Shown: positions 25,709 to 34,137, counted from the stretch's first letter. The stretch: DNA of 64,000 nucleotides from Psychroserpens luteolus (GCF_021032705.1 NZ_JAHVXI010000001.1:372001-436000); one strand, 5' to 3'. Numbers and translations are program-made. Notes: generated by a model from the sequence alone, not told the origin.

Positions 25709-26272
25709 ATGGCAAAACACAGATGTGGTTGGTGTGAAGGAGACACACTTTATGAAGCGTATCACGATGAGGAATGGGGAGTTCCTGTTTATGATGATGA
25801 TACTTTATTTGAATTCTTAATTTTAGAGACGTTTCAAGCGGGTTTAAGTTGGATTACTGTTTTAAGAAAGCGTGAAAACTTTAGAAAGGCATTTGATCAT
25901 TTTGATTATAAAACAATTGCGAAATACAATCAGAAAAAAGTAGATAAGCTACTTCAAAATGAAGGTATTATTAGAAACAAACTTAAAGTAAATGCAACCA
26001 TAACCAATGCACAGGCTTTCATGAAAATTCAAGATGAATTTGGTTCATTTTCAAAATACATTTGGGGTTTTGTCGATGGTAAGCCTATTAAAAATAGTTT
26101 TAAAGATTATAGAAAAGCTCCTGCAAATACACCGCTTAGTGATACGATTAGTAAAGACCTAAAAAAACGAGGTTTTAAATTTGTAGGCTCAACTGTTGTT
26201 TATGCTCATATGCAAGCTACAGGGATGGTAAATGACCACGAAATTAACTGCTTTAGGTATAATGAGGTTTAG
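25709..26272 (+). CDS. tag: DNA-3-methyladenine glycosylase I
   Basis: This 187-residue base-excision repair enzyme removes 3-methyladenine from DNA. The Tag signatures are the N-terminal RCGWCEGD, with zinc-binding cysteines, YHDEEWGVPVYDD, and LILETFQAGLSWITVLRKRENFRKAF, which holds the catalytic region. FKFVGSTVVYAHMQATGMVNDH near the end supplies further zinc ligands. Length and order match the E. coli enzyme. It is a monocistronic unit whose stop codon is three bases from that of the convergent aat gene. Confidence 0.96.
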   Translation: MAKHRCGWCEGDTLYEAYHDEEWGVPVYDDDTLFEFLILETFQAGLSWITVLRKRENFRKAFDHFDYKTIAKYNQKKVDKLLQNEGIIRNKLKVNATITNAQAFMKIQDEFGSFSKYIWGFVDGKPIKNSFKDYRKAPANTPLSDTISKDLKKRGFKFVGSTVVYAHMQATGMVNDHEINCFRYNEV

Positions 26273-26275
26273 AAA

Positions 26276-26902
26276 TTAGCTTAAATATTTTAAAAACTCT
26301 TCTCTAGGAATATCTTCAGCACCTAAACTTTCGAGATGATTTGTATAGACTTGGCAGTCTATAAGTTTATAGTTTGAATTTTGAATAAATGTTATAAAAC
26401 CTACTTTACTCGCATTACTCACTTTACTAAACATACTTTCACCACAAAAAATACCATTACCAATATCAACACCGTACAAACCACCAACAAGCTCATTATT
26501 TAACCAAACCTCGACAGATTTTGCAAAACCTAAAGTGTAGAGTTTAATATAAGCTTCCTTCATGCTTTGAGTAATCCATGTGCCTTGTTGACCTGGACGT
26601 TTCATTTTGCTACACTCGTCAATAACAGTTTCAAAGCTTTTATTTACTGTGACGTCAAAATTACTATTTCTAAGAACTTGCTTCATGCTTTTAGAAACTC
26701 TCATACGCTCTGGAAATAGTACAAAACGAGGATCTGGAGACCACCAAATAATAGGCTCCTCATTATCAAACCATGGAAAAATACCACTTTTGTAAGCCAA
26801 TATTAATCGTTCAGGAGATAAATCGCCACCAACAGCCAAAATACCCTCTTTTGTGGCATTGGATATATCTGGGAATTTTATGTCTTGATTAAGGAAATGC
26901 AT
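26276..26902 (-). CDS. aat: Leucyl/phenylalanyl-tRNA--protein transferase
   Basis: This 208-residue enzyme adds Leu or Phe from tRNA to proteins with basic N-termini, marking them for ClpS-ClpAP in the N-degron pathway. Family motifs are ILAVGGDLSPERLILAYKSGIFPWF (residues about 21-45), IIWWSPDPR, GTWITQSMKEAYIKLYTLGFAKSVEVW and GGLYGVDIGNGIFCGESMFS. The length is normal. The leader contains the perfect palindrome CTATAACGTTATAG. Confidence 0.96.
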   Translation of the reverse strand: MHFLNQDIKFPDISNATKEGILAVGGDLSPERLILAYKSGIFPWFDNEEPIIWWSPDPRFVLFPERMRVSKSMKQVLRNSNFDVTVNKSFETVIDECSKMKRPGQQGTWITQSMKEAYIKLYTLGFAKSVEVWLNNELVGGLYGVDIGNGIFCGESMFSKVSNASKVGFITFIQNSNYKLIDCQVYTNHLESLGAEDIPREEFLKYLS

Positions 26903-26909
26903 TGAATCA

Positions 26910-26923
26910 CTATAACGTTATAG
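26910..26923. repeat. 14-bp perfect palindrome in the aat leader
   Basis: CTATAACGTTATAG is self-complementary and sits 8 bases upstream of the aat ATG. It could be an operator half-site pair or a chance AT-rich palindrome. Confidence 0.35.
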
Positions 26924-26989
26924 TTGACTATTAGTATGTTAAATCTAGTTTTAAACTTTGAAAAGTATTGATTTTTCGCCATATTTGAT

Positions 26990-27100
26990 ATGACCTTTGT
27001 GAATTAAATTTTGTTCATCATTGCTTTTTTTTGAGTTTGTTTATAAAGGTCAAACCTAAAACCACAATACTAAGTCCCGGAATTTTTCGGGACTTTTTCT
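26990..27100 (+). ncRNA. Candidate small RNA between aat and the DUF3127 gene
   Basis: The gap has no gene but holds the parts of a plus-strand transcript. TTTG at 26957-26960 is followed after 19 bases by CATATTTG at 26980-26987, one mismatch from the -7 consensus. A GACCTTT/AAAGGTC helix (26992-26998 with 27045-27051) and a U-tailed terminator hairpin at 27072-27100 follow. The predicted RNA is about 110 nt. No protein-coding frame is present. It could be a trans-acting RNA or the 6S-like Flavo-1 RNA, but I cannot confirm either. Confidence 0.4.
27072..27100 (+). terminator. Plus-strand intrinsic terminator without a protein gene
   Basis: The stem AAGTCCCG/CGGGACTT with an 8-base loop is followed by TTTCT. 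The T tail exists only on the plus strand, yet both neighbouring genes are on the minus strand. It therefore probably ends the candidate small RNA. Confidence 0.75.
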
Positions 27101-27103
27101 TAT

Positions 27104-27133
27104 AAAAAAGCCTCAATTAGTATTGAGGCTTTT
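27104..27133. terminator. Terminator downstream of the DUF3127 gene
   Basis: AAAAGCCTCAAT and ATTGAGGCTTTT form a 12-bp stem with a 4-base loop and T runs on both strands. It lies 25 bases beyond the DUF3127 stop. Confidence 0.85.
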
Positions 27134-27157
27134 AAGATTTTTATTGAATAACTCCAA

Positions 27158-27529
27158 TTAGAATGGTAGATCATCATGATCTTCCTCATTTAAATTAGTA
27201 GCAGGTTCAAAAGCTTCAGTAGGTGCTACTGGTGGCATATTATCTGCTTCGGCTTGCAATGCTTCAATTCTCCATCCTTGTACAGAGTTAAAGTATTTTG
27301 TTTCTCCTTGAGGGTTTACCCACTCTCTTCCTCTTAAGTTGATGTTTACTTTTACAGATTGTCCAACTTGATAGTTGTTTAATAAGTCTGTTTTATCTTG
27401 AACAAATTCAACCAAAATATGTTGTGGATATTGTTCTTCTGTCGTTACTACCAATTCTCTCTTTCTAAACCCATTACTTCCAAACGTTTGAGTTTCTCCA
27501 ATCATTTTGATTTTTCCTTGTACTTCCAT
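27158..27529 (-). CDS. DUF3127 domain-containing protein (OB-fold-like)
   Basis: This 123-residue cytoplasmic protein begins MEVQGKIKMIGETQTFGSNGFRKRELVV and has the strand pattern of a small OB fold (residues 3-95). An acidic tail ends NEEDHDDLPF, reminiscent of the C-terminal tip of single-stranded-DNA-binding proteins. The DUF3127 family is common in Bacteroidota. A nucleic-acid-binding role is a structural inference only. It is a single gene with a strong terminator. Confidence 0.85.
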   Translation of the reverse strand: MEVQGKIKMIGETQTFGSNGFRKRELVVTTEEQYPQHILVEFVQDKTDLLNNYQVGQSVKVNINLRGREWVNPQGETKYFNSVQGWRIEALQAEADNMPPVAPTEAFEPATNLNEEDHDDLPF

Positions 27530-27570
27530 TTTTGTATTTACTTATGTTTAATTTAGATTGTTTTTATTAT

Positions 27571-28440
27571 TTAAGATAGTAACAATTTCCATGCACTATC
27601 TACATCGCCATAACTTAAATAGTTTCTGGCAATTTTATGTTTTTCGTGGTGAGACATCATCTTAATATTAGGGTATCGCTCACTTACATTATTTACAAAT
27701 TCATCAATTTCAGTTTGTTCAGGCAGGGTTTCAACATTACCTAACATTCCTAGGTCATTACCTGTTAAAACCATACTGTTTTTAACTTCACTTGGCATAG
27801 CATCTACACCTATCCCTAAGGTAGAAATTGGCTTAGGGATTTCAAAAAAACCTCTTTTTGCTCGGTTATAATAACTGCCTCCTGCTCTAGCTACTAAGTC
27901 TAATTTTTCTTGTACAATAACGTCCTTATCATCTAGAACATCATCAGAAATATGAAGCTTTACCACTTCACAAATTACTAGATTCCCTGCACCTCCTTCG
28001 GTCCCTAAATGTACAATTTCATTGACTTTACATTCAAATTGAACTGGAGATTCTGCTACTCTAAATGGTTTTACAATATCTGACTCCAGCATGGTTAATC
28101 CAGCTTTTTCAAACTCATTAACACCTTTAGCATACTCTGTGCTACTCAATGACATTTGCTGAACAATATCATAATTAACTACGTTAATAACCACCTCTTT
28201 AGTTGCTTCAACATTTTCTAAGGTGTGTTTAATCGTATTATTTCGAACTCGGCGAGCAGGAGAAAATATCATAATTGGCGGATTAGCGCTAAACACATTA
28301 AAAAAACTATAAGGTGATAAATTTGGCTTTCCATCGGCATCAACTGTACTTGCAAAAGCTATAGGTCTAGGCGCTACAGCACTTAATAAGTAGCCATGTA
28401 ACCGTCCTGTAGAAATGTCTTTTGGATTAAAAGATGCCAT
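27571..28440 (-). CDS. Flavin reductase family protein (FMN-binding split barrel)
   Basis: This 289-residue protein has the flavin-reductase-like FMN-binding domain in its first 190 residues: YLLSAVAPRPIAFASTVDADGKPNLSPYSFFNVFSANPP is the signature region (residues about 17-55), followed by VINVVNYDIVQQMS. A C-terminal extension of about 90 residues (GNDLGMLGNVETLPEQTEIDEF onward) is typical for the longer Bacteroidota members. It would use NAD(P)H to reduce free flavin or a bound substrate. The partner oxygenase, if any, is not encoded nearby. Confidence 0.87.
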   Translation of the reverse strand: MASFNPKDISTGRLHGYLLSAVAPRPIAFASTVDADGKPNLSPYSFFNVFSANPPIMIFSPARRVRNNTIKHTLENVEATKEVVINVVNYDIVQQMSLSSTEYAKGVNEFEKAGLTMLESDIVKPFRVAESPVQFECKVNEIVHLGTEGGAGNLVICEVVKLHISDDVLDDKDVIVQEKLDLVARAGGSYYNRAKRGFFEIPKPISTLGIGVDAMPSEVKNSMVLTGNDLGMLGNVETLPEQTEIDEFVNNVSERYPNIKMMSHHEKHKIARNYLSYGDVDSAWKLLLS

Positions 28441-28592
28441 TTTGTTGTTGTTTTCCCCTTAAACGCAACCGTTTCAAGATATTGAAATGCAAATGTAACC
28501 ATATTGCTAGTGTTATAAAAATGAATTCACCCTATCTCAACACAATATTATTAACATAAATCCTTTATATTTAAAATTCAAAAATATAGTTA

Positions 28593-29798
28593 ATGGCACT
28601 TACCATAAACCGCAATATGACACGATGGATTATCATCGTAACTTCATTTATAATTATCTCTCTTATTCTGTGGAATACTTATGTGTTTTTTCAAAATTTC
28701 AAAGCTGAAGAACGTAGCAAAATGGAAATCTGGTCATCGGCTCAAAGAGATCTACTTAAAGCAGTTGAAGATGCCGAACTCAGTAATAGTGATGATGTTT
28801 TTGCCGATCTAGATCTCGCTTTTGAAATACTTGACAACAATAATACAACACCAATGATTCTTATTGATGCAGATTCGGTTGTTGTAAATTTTAGAAATAT
28901 TATCAATAAAACAGAAGTTGATTCTATTCATAACATTGAAGAAACTAAATATGTCAATGAAAACCTTAAAATACTCATTTCAAAATATGGTAAAGAAAAT
29001 ACACCTATAGAAATTGGAACCAATAGTCAAACGCTTTACTATGGAAATTCACCACTATTAAACAAGCTTAAATTTTATCCATTAGCCTTATTACTCATCA
29101 TATTTTTATTTGCTGCTGTGGCTTATTTCTTCTACAAAAGCTCAAAAACTGCTGATCAAAATAAACTATGGACAGGTATGGCCAAGGAAACAGCACATCA
29201 AATCGGAACGCCATTGTCATCATTGGTTGGTTGGACTGAAATTTTAAGAAGCGAAAATGTGAATCCAGATTATTTATCTGAAATTGAAAAAGACATTACA
29301 AGATTGCAAACTATTACAGACCGTTTTAGTAAAATAGGTTCTGTACCTACGTTAGAAAAAACCGATGTTGTTAAAGAGACCTTAGACTCATATGAATACC
29401 TAAAAGCACGATCATCAAAATTGATCGATTTTGAAATTACAGCACCAGAACAGCAATTGTATGTAGACCTCAACAAGCAATTGTACAGTTGGACTATTGA
29501 AAATTTAGTAAAAAATGCCATTGATGCTATGAAAGGAAAAGGAGCATTAAAACTGGCCATAACGAATGATGATAAATATGTAAAAATAACAGTTCAAGAT
29601 ACTGGTAAGGGAATCTCTAAACAAAATTTCAATTCTGTTTTTCAACCTGGTTATACCACAAAAAAGCGTGGTTGGGGCTTAGGACTCTCATTGGCAAAAC
29701 GTATTATTGATGATTATCATAATGGCAAAATTAAAGTCCTTAATTCTGAAATTGGCAAAGGGACGACTATGCAAATTTCATTGAAATTGTTATCTTAG
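28593..29798 (+). CDS. Orphan sensor histidine kinase
   Basis: This 401-residue membrane kinase has helix 1 at residues 11-32, an extracytoplasmic region of about 125 residues, helix 2 at 161-181, a HisKA domain with His202 in KETAHQIGTPLSSLVGW, and a HATPase domain (NLVKNAIDAMKGKG, DTGKGI, GWGLGLSLAKRI). No HAMP linker is evident. No response regulator lies next to it; the next gene is a zinc-ribbon protein 9 bases downstream. The ATG at 28617 is an alternative start that shortens only the cytoplasmic tail. The signal is unknown. Confidence 0.92.
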   Translation: MALTINRNMTRWIIIVTSFIIISLILWNTYVFFQNFKAEERSKMEIWSSAQRDLLKAVEDAELSNSDDVFADLDLAFEILDNNNTTPMILIDADSVVVNFRNIINKTEVDSIHNIEETKYVNENLKILISKYGKENTPIEIGTNSQTLYYGNSPLLNKLKFYPLALLLIIFLFAAVAYFFYKSSKTADQNKLWTGMAKETAHQIGTPLSSLVGWTEILRSENVNPDYLSEIEKDITRLQTITDRFSKIGSVPTLEKTDVVKETLDSYEYLKARSSKLIDFEITAPEQQLYVDLNKQLYSWTIENLVKNAIDAMKGKGALKLAITNDDKYVKITVQDTGKGISKQNFNSVFQPGYTTKKRGWGLGLSLAKRIIDDYHNGKIKVLNSEIGKGTTMQISLKLLS

Positions 29799-29807
29799 TT
29801 ACACGAC

Positions 29808-30164
29808 ATGAAAGAACAACAATACTTTACGCTTAAAGAAGTACAGCTCAACAACAATTGTCCTGAATGTTATTCTAACGAAGGCTTGCAATTGACATTT
29901 AAGCAACGCTTTGTTGAGAATGCTTTTTATAAAGCCATAACTGGTGACACCACTCATGAAATGCGTTGCAATACCTGTAATACAGATATTTTTCCTGTAC
30001 GCTGGACCAACGATATTGAACAAGTAGTGGCGTATCAAGAACGTGCTGTAAACCCAAAACCAAAATCTACTAAGTTGAAAAAACTCGCTTGGATTTTCAT
30101 AATAGCTGATGCGCTATTATTAATTGTGGTCGTTCTTTTTGTAACGGGAATCTTATCTTTCTAA
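29808..30164 (+). CDS. Small protein with zinc-ribbon-like motifs and a C-terminal membrane helix
   Basis: In this 118-residue protein CPEC (residues 18-21) and CNTC (54-57) are spaced like the knuckles of a zinc ribbon. A single helix (residues about 92-115) would anchor it in the membrane with the ribbon in the cytoplasm. I do not recognise a named family. It follows the orphan histidine kinase by 9 bases on the same strand and abuts the convergent HIT gene with no gap, so co-transcription with the kinase is likely. Confidence 0.65.
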   Translation: MKEQQYFTLKEVQLNNNCPECYSNEGLQLTFKQRFVENAFYKAITGDTTHEMRCNTCNTDIFPVRWTNDIEQVVAYQERAVNPKPKSTKLKKLAWIFIIADALLLIVVVLFVTGILSF

Positions 30165-30554
30165 TTATAAAAACGATGCAATTTTACTAGCCGTCGCTTC
30201 AAATTCTTCTTTTGTTAAAGGCGTTTTACTAATAAATCGCGCATCTTCCATCGAGTTTAAAGGAATTAAATGCACATGCGTATGCGGTACTTCAAGTCCG
30301 ATAACAGTCATTCCAACACGTTTACAAGGCACTGCTTTTTCTAGCGCTATAGCGACTTGACGAGAGAATTCCATAAGTTTATGATACGACGCTTCATCTA
30401 AATCAAAAATTTTATCTATCTCCTGTTTTGGAATACAAAGCGTATGTCCTTTGGCATTAGGGTTAATGTCTAAAAAAGCGAGAAATTCTTCAGTTTCTGC
30501 AACTTTATAACAAGGGATTTCGCCATTAATTATTTTTGTAAAGATAGAAGCCAT
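30165..30554 (-). CDS. HIT family nucleotide-binding protein
   Basis: This 129-residue histidine triad hydrolase has the HIT motif HTHVHLIPL (residues about 91-99) with the catalytic histidine, and the N-terminal MASIFTKIINGEIPCYKVAE is typical of the Hint/YcfF branch. It would hydrolyse nucleoside phosphoramidates such as AMP-lysine or AMP-NH2. It lies after greA on the same strand, but a hairpin terminator separates the two genes. Confidence 0.94.
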   Translation of the reverse strand: MASIFTKIINGEIPCYKVAETEEFLAFLDINPNAKGHTLCIPKQEIDKIFDLDEASYHKLMEFSRQVAIALEKAVPCKRVGMTVIGLEVPHTHVHLIPLNSMEDARFISKTPLTKEEFEATASKIASFL

Positions 30555-30587
30555 GGCTATAATGTATTAGAGTGTATGTAAATATAA

Positions 30588-30614
30588 AAAGATTCCTCTT
30601 TTGAAGGAATCTTT
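30588..30614 (-). terminator. Terminator downstream of greA
   Basis: AAAGATTCCT and AGGAATCTTT form a 10-bp stem with a 7-base loop, followed on the minus strand by a T-rich tail. It lies between greA and the HIT gene. Confidence 0.75.
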
Positions 30615-30645
30615 TATCTATATATTATATTAACAAGACTTATAA

Positions 30646-31119
30646 CTATCTCGAGATTTCTAAAATATCAAATTTCATAATCCCGTTAGGCACTTCAACT
30701 TCTGCTACTTCACCAACAGACTTACCTAATAATCCTTTTCCAATAGGAGAATTCACAGAAATTTTACCTGAGGCTAAATCGGCTTCGCCATCAGCCACTA
30801 AGGTATAAGTCATTTCCATACCATTGGTTTGGTTTTTTATTTTCACTTTAGATAATACTAAAGCTTTCGACGTATCCATTTGAGATTCATCTATAACACG
30901 TGCACCTGCAAGTGTTTCTTCTAACTTAGAAATTTTCATTTCCAACATGCCTTGTGCTTCTTTTGCAGCATCATACTCGGCATTTTCACTTAAATCACCT
31001 TTATCTCTTGCTTCTGCAATAGCTTGAGATGCTCTTGGACGCTCTATATCTTTTAAATGTTGCAGCTCGTCTCTCAACTTTTTTAAACCTTCAGCTGTAT
31101 AATAAGATACTTTACTCAT
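30646..31119 (-). CDS. greA: Transcription elongation factor GreA
   Basis: This 157-residue factor rescues backtracked RNA polymerase by stimulating transcript cleavage. An N-terminal coiled coil (residues about 10-75) carries the conserved ARDKGDLSENAEYDAAKEAQ at its tip, with the acidic residues that enter the secondary channel. The C-terminal FKBP-like domain contains SPIGKGLLGKSVGEVAEVEVPNG. Its promoter and an unusual hairpin at the start of the leader lie at 31193-31228. Confidence 0.97.
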   Translation of the reverse strand: MSKVSYYTAEGLKKLRDELQHLKDIERPRASQAIAEARDKGDLSENAEYDAAKEAQGMLEMKISKLEETLAGARVIDESQMDTSKALVLSKVKIKNQTNGMEMTYTLVADGEADLASGKISVNSPIGKGLLGKSVGEVAEVEVPNGIMKFDILEISR

Positions 31120-31192
31120 AATTCAATCGTTTAATAATAAAAGATGCTGAAATCTAAGATATAAAATAAACTCATCTTATTCAGCATAAAAA

Positions 31193-31214
31193 AAATCTCG
31201 CCATCACGAGATTT
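31193..31214 (-). terminator. Terminator-like hairpin at the start of the greA leader
   Basis: On the minus strand AAATCTCG and CGAGATTT pair around a 6-base loop, and the descending arm continues into eight T. It begins only a few bases after the predicted transcription start and 74 bases before the greA ATG, so it looks like an attenuator rather than a terminator of another gene. Confidence 0.6.
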
Positions 31215-31220
31215 GTTATA

Positions 31221-31228
31221 CAAAGATA
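31221..31228 (-). promoter_or_regulatory. -7 box of greA
   Basis: The minus strand reads TATCTTTG, a perfect match to the Bacteroidota -7 element, about 100 bases upstream of the greA ATG. The nearest TTG upstream is 14 bases away, shorter than usual. Confidence 0.6.
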
Positions 31229-31287
31229 CAAAATATTTAATTCAACCTTTAAAATATTGTAAATTGCAACAAAAACTTAACAAGTCT

Positions 31288-31713
31288 ATGAAAAAAGGCC
31301 TCTTTATGTTATCTCTCTTGTTTTTAATGAATTGTGGGAGTGACGACAGAATAAATAATTGCAACTTTTTACTCAACGTTGGTGTAAATGCTTCGCTCAA
31401 TTTAAATTTACCTGAATTTAGTCAACTCATGTTCATTAGTAATTCGGTCTATGTGGCGAATCAAGGTAATGGTGGCATTTATGTTACAAACGTTGGCAAC
31501 GGCAACTATCGTGCTTGGGACGCTTTTGATCCAAATCACGCACCATCTAACTGTTCTTTTTTACAAATTGATGGTGTTAATGTGACTTGTGGATGCGCTG
31601 ACGAAAATGAATACAGTTTATTTACTGGTCAAGCTATTGGTGATCCTTTGCCTTGCGGATTAAAAGAATATCGTGTGACATTGTCTGGTAATACTTTGGT
31701 GATTAGTAATTAA
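31288..31713 (+). CDS. Uncharacterised lipoprotein, 141 residues
   Basis: The ATG at 31288 begins a lipoprotein signal, MKKGLFMLSLLFLMNC, with Cys16 as lipidation site followed by GSDD. The upstream in-frame codons have no signal character and are excluded. The mature domain is beta-rich, has pairs of cysteines (NNCNFLL, SNCSFL, TCGCADENEY, LPCGLKEY) and resembles small Rieske-like domains in strand pattern (VYVTNVGNGNYRAWDAFDPNHAPSNC), but the complete cluster-binding CxH pair is not evident. It is divergent from greA and closed by a bidirectional terminator. Confidence 0.65.
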   Translation: MKKGLFMLSLLFLMNCGSDDRINNCNFLLNVGVNASLNLNLPEFSQLMFISNSVYVANQGNGGIYVTNVGNGNYRAWDAFDPNHAPSNCSFLQIDGVNVTCGCADENEYSLFTGQAIGDPLPCGLKEYRVTLSGNTLVISN

Positions 31714-31736
31714 TCTCATCAAAATTAAATCATATA

Positions 31737-31776
31737 AAAAACTCCCAATCGTAAGATATGGGAGTTTTCTTTTTTA
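31737..31776. terminator. Bidirectional terminator between the lipoprotein and the TonB-dependent receptor
   Basis: AAAACTCCCA and TGGGAGTTTT pair around an 11-base loop, with A and T runs on the outside. It serves the two convergent genes. Confidence 0.85.
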
Positions 31777-31800
31777 GCTTCCTGTATTTCAGGAATTGTA

Positions 31801-33984
31801 TTAAAACTTCAACGTCACTCCTAACAAAAAGTTAGTTGTAGCCTGTGGATAGAATCCAGCAAAATAGCCTGTTGTAGTTCCTGTTGGACTTGAAGCATCA
31901 TCAAAATCAAATGACCCAAAATAGCCATTAGACACATACTTTTCGTTAAATATATTATTAACCAATCCTGAAAACACAACTGATTTGAACATTGATTTTG
32001 GCTTCCATTGGTAAGTCACATTAAGATCATTAACGAAATAACTATCTAATTTAGAATCGCGATTTTCGGTATTTCCCATAAACTGTTCCCCAACATATTT
32101 ACTTAATAATGCCATTTGAAAGCCTTCTTTTGGCTGAAATACAAAAGCATTGGCAGCAACCAATTCTGGAGAAAATGAAATATCTGTTTTACCAAGATCT
32201 AATAAGACACCATTTACAGATTCAAATGTTTCCCTATTTTTATTAGAACTGATCGTAAAGTTTGGTTGTACCGAAAATTGATTAGTAATTGCAATGGCTG
32301 CATCTACTTCTAAACCTAATCGATAACTATCACCATTATTTGCTCTAATTGGATCTCCAGTCGTATCAATTTGACCTGTTAAGACTAGTTGCTCATTATA
32401 TAACATGTAGTAGGCATTTACATTCAATCTAAACTTCTGCTCGTTATGTCTCCAACCCAATTCGAAATCGTTAAGTTGTTCTGGTTTTACGGTTGCATTA
32501 TTCTCAAAATCACTTCGGTTTGGTTCTCGATTTGCTCTGGCATATGAAAAATACAAACTATTATTTCCGTTAACTTTATACGTAATTCCTGCTTTTGGGT
32601 TAAAGAAACTATAGCTCTCATCAATATTAAACGGAATTCTATCTGAAGTTAATCCCGAAGTCTCATAACCTACCAAACGCAATTGTAAATCACCATACAA
32701 ACTTACCTTATCATTCACACGATATGTCGCTTTGGTAAATAAACTCCAATCTGTTTTTTGACCGTTTCCTTCATAATAGCGATCTCTTATTTCACTATCA
32801 CTTGCAAATTCTGCCCAGATGATTTCACCAAAATGGTCGCCGTCATAAAAGCTATATGAACTTCCGAAGATCAAATTCACTTCATTGTTTTTGTAATTAG
32901 CACTAGCATTTAATACATAGAAATCATTATCCAACCAACGACGTCTAATTAAATCTGTTGTGTTAACCGTTTCACTTCCTATCTCTAATGGCGTTAAATC
33001 ATAATCTGAAAAATCTTCATCTTCTCTATATTGTTCAAAGTAGCCTCGTCCATAGGTATAATTTAATCCAATATTTGTAGACCATCTGTTGTTATAACGT
33101 TGATTCCAATGCAACTGATAATGATCCTGATTGTAGTTGTCAACTTCATTATCATAGAAGCGCGTGTTACCATCGACATCTGTATACATGCCTGAAGGAT
33201 TAAAGGTTCTATTATTTGCTAAAGTTTCAGCGTCAATACCATTCCACGCCTGATAAGTCACTTCCTTACCACCAAACATAATAGCTTTAATCAATGTATT
33301 ATCATCAACATATGAGCCTTGTAAAAAGTACGATTTCAAATCGGTCTCTGCTCTATCGATATAACCATCAGACGAAATATTTGATAAACGGCCAGCAATT
33401 TCAATATGATCATTAAGTAAGCCTGTACTAAATTTTACAGTATGTTTTCTAGTATTAAAACTTCCAAAGGAATTAGAAATTTCTCCATTAGATTCTGTAG
33501 ACACAGCATCGGTTAATACATTGATACTAGCACCAAACGCTCCAGAACCATTGGTTGATGTTCCAACACCGCGCTGTAATTGCAAACTTTCTACAGACGA
33601 TGCAAAGTCTCCTAAGTTGACCCAAAATGTTCCTAAAGATTCAGCATCATTGTATGGGATTCCATTGATAGTGACATTGGTGGATTGCGCATTAATACCA
33701 CGCACTCTAATTCCTGTATAACCTACTCCTGCACCAGCATCTGTTGTGGTCACTACTGAAGGAAGATAGTTTAAAAGTACTGGAATATCTTGTCCTAAAT
33801 TGCGTTTTGCCAATTCCTTTTTGGTCACATTGCTATGTGTAATTGGCGATGTAGCTTCTACTCTTACGGCTTTAACGAGGACTTCATCAAGCTTTTCTGT
33901 TTTGGTAGAATCTTGTTGCTTTTCTTGTGCATAAGTACTGACTGATAACACAAGAAGTGTTAAAAAAAGAAAAATGTTTTTCAT
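31801..33984 (-). CDS. TonB-dependent receptor under a TPP riboswitch, predicted thiamine importer
   Basis: This 727-residue outer-membrane receptor has a signal peptide (residues 1-19) and a plug domain from about residue 45, with TGIRVRGINAQSTNVTINGIPYNDAES and QRGVGTSTNGSGAFGASINV. The 22-strand barrel ends ATTNFLLGVTLKF. It imports a ligand into the periplasm using TonB energy. General homology would suggest a siderophore or vitamin. The TPP riboswitch directly upstream indicates thiamine or a derivative as the ligand, like the TPP-regulated receptors (OMR1) described in Bacteroidota. No carboxypeptidase-like N-terminal domain or SusD partner is present. Confidence 0.9.
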   Translation of the reverse strand: MKNIFLFLTLLVLSVSTYAQEKQQDSTKTEKLDEVLVKAVRVEATSPITHSNVTKKELAKRNLGQDIPVLLNYLPSVVTTTDAGAGVGYTGIRVRGINAQSTNVTINGIPYNDAESLGTFWVNLGDFASSVESLQLQRGVGTSTNGSGAFGASINVLTDAVSTESNGEISNSFGSFNTRKHTVKFSTGLLNDHIEIAGRLSNISSDGYIDRAETDLKSYFLQGSYVDDNTLIKAIMFGGKEVTYQAWNGIDAETLANNRTFNPSGMYTDVDGNTRFYDNEVDNYNQDHYQLHWNQRYNNRWSTNIGLNYTYGRGYFEQYREDEDFSDYDLTPLEIGSETVNTTDLIRRRWLDNDFYVLNASANYKNNEVNLIFGSSYSFYDGDHFGEIIWAEFASDSEIRDRYYEGNGQKTDWSLFTKATYRVNDKVSLYGDLQLRLVGYETSGLTSDRIPFNIDESYSFFNPKAGITYKVNGNNSLYFSYARANREPNRSDFENNATVKPEQLNDFELGWRHNEQKFRLNVNAYYMLYNEQLVLTGQIDTTGDPIRANNGDSYRLGLEVDAAIAITNQFSVQPNFTISSNKNRETFESVNGVLLDLGKTDISFSPELVAANAFVFQPKEGFQMALLSKYVGEQFMGNTENRDSKLDSYFVNDLNVTYQWKPKSMFKSVVFSGLVNNIFNEKYVSNGYFGSFDFDDASSPTGTTTGYFAGFYPQATTNFLLGVTLKF

Positions 33985-34078
33985 ACGACTATACGTAAAT
34001 AATCGAATAAAAAGAGGTAATTATTCTTTAGCGTTAATAATTAATAAAAATTGTGAACATTAATATAAGTTTGATTAG

Positions 34079-34133
34079 AAAAATGCTAGAAGCATTTTTT
34101 TGCACCCACTAAAAATGTCCAGTGGACATTTTT
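34079..34133 (-). promoter_or_regulatory. Two-hairpin expression platform of the TPP riboswitch
   Basis: Two U-tailed hairpins follow the aptamer on the minus strand. The first has arms 34133-34124 and 34120-34111 (AAAAATGTCC/GGACATTTTT, 3-base loop). The second has arms 34099-34091 and 34087-34079 (AAAAATGCT/AGCATTTTT, 3-base loop). Both would stop transcription before the receptor gene, so control is most likely by premature termination, possibly in two steps. Confidence 0.7.
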
Positions 34134-34137
34134 TTAA

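Noticed and set aside
31288-31713. Rieske-type iron-sulphur protein
   Set aside because: Strand pattern and cysteines are suggestive, but the two CxH motifs needed for the cluster are not both present.
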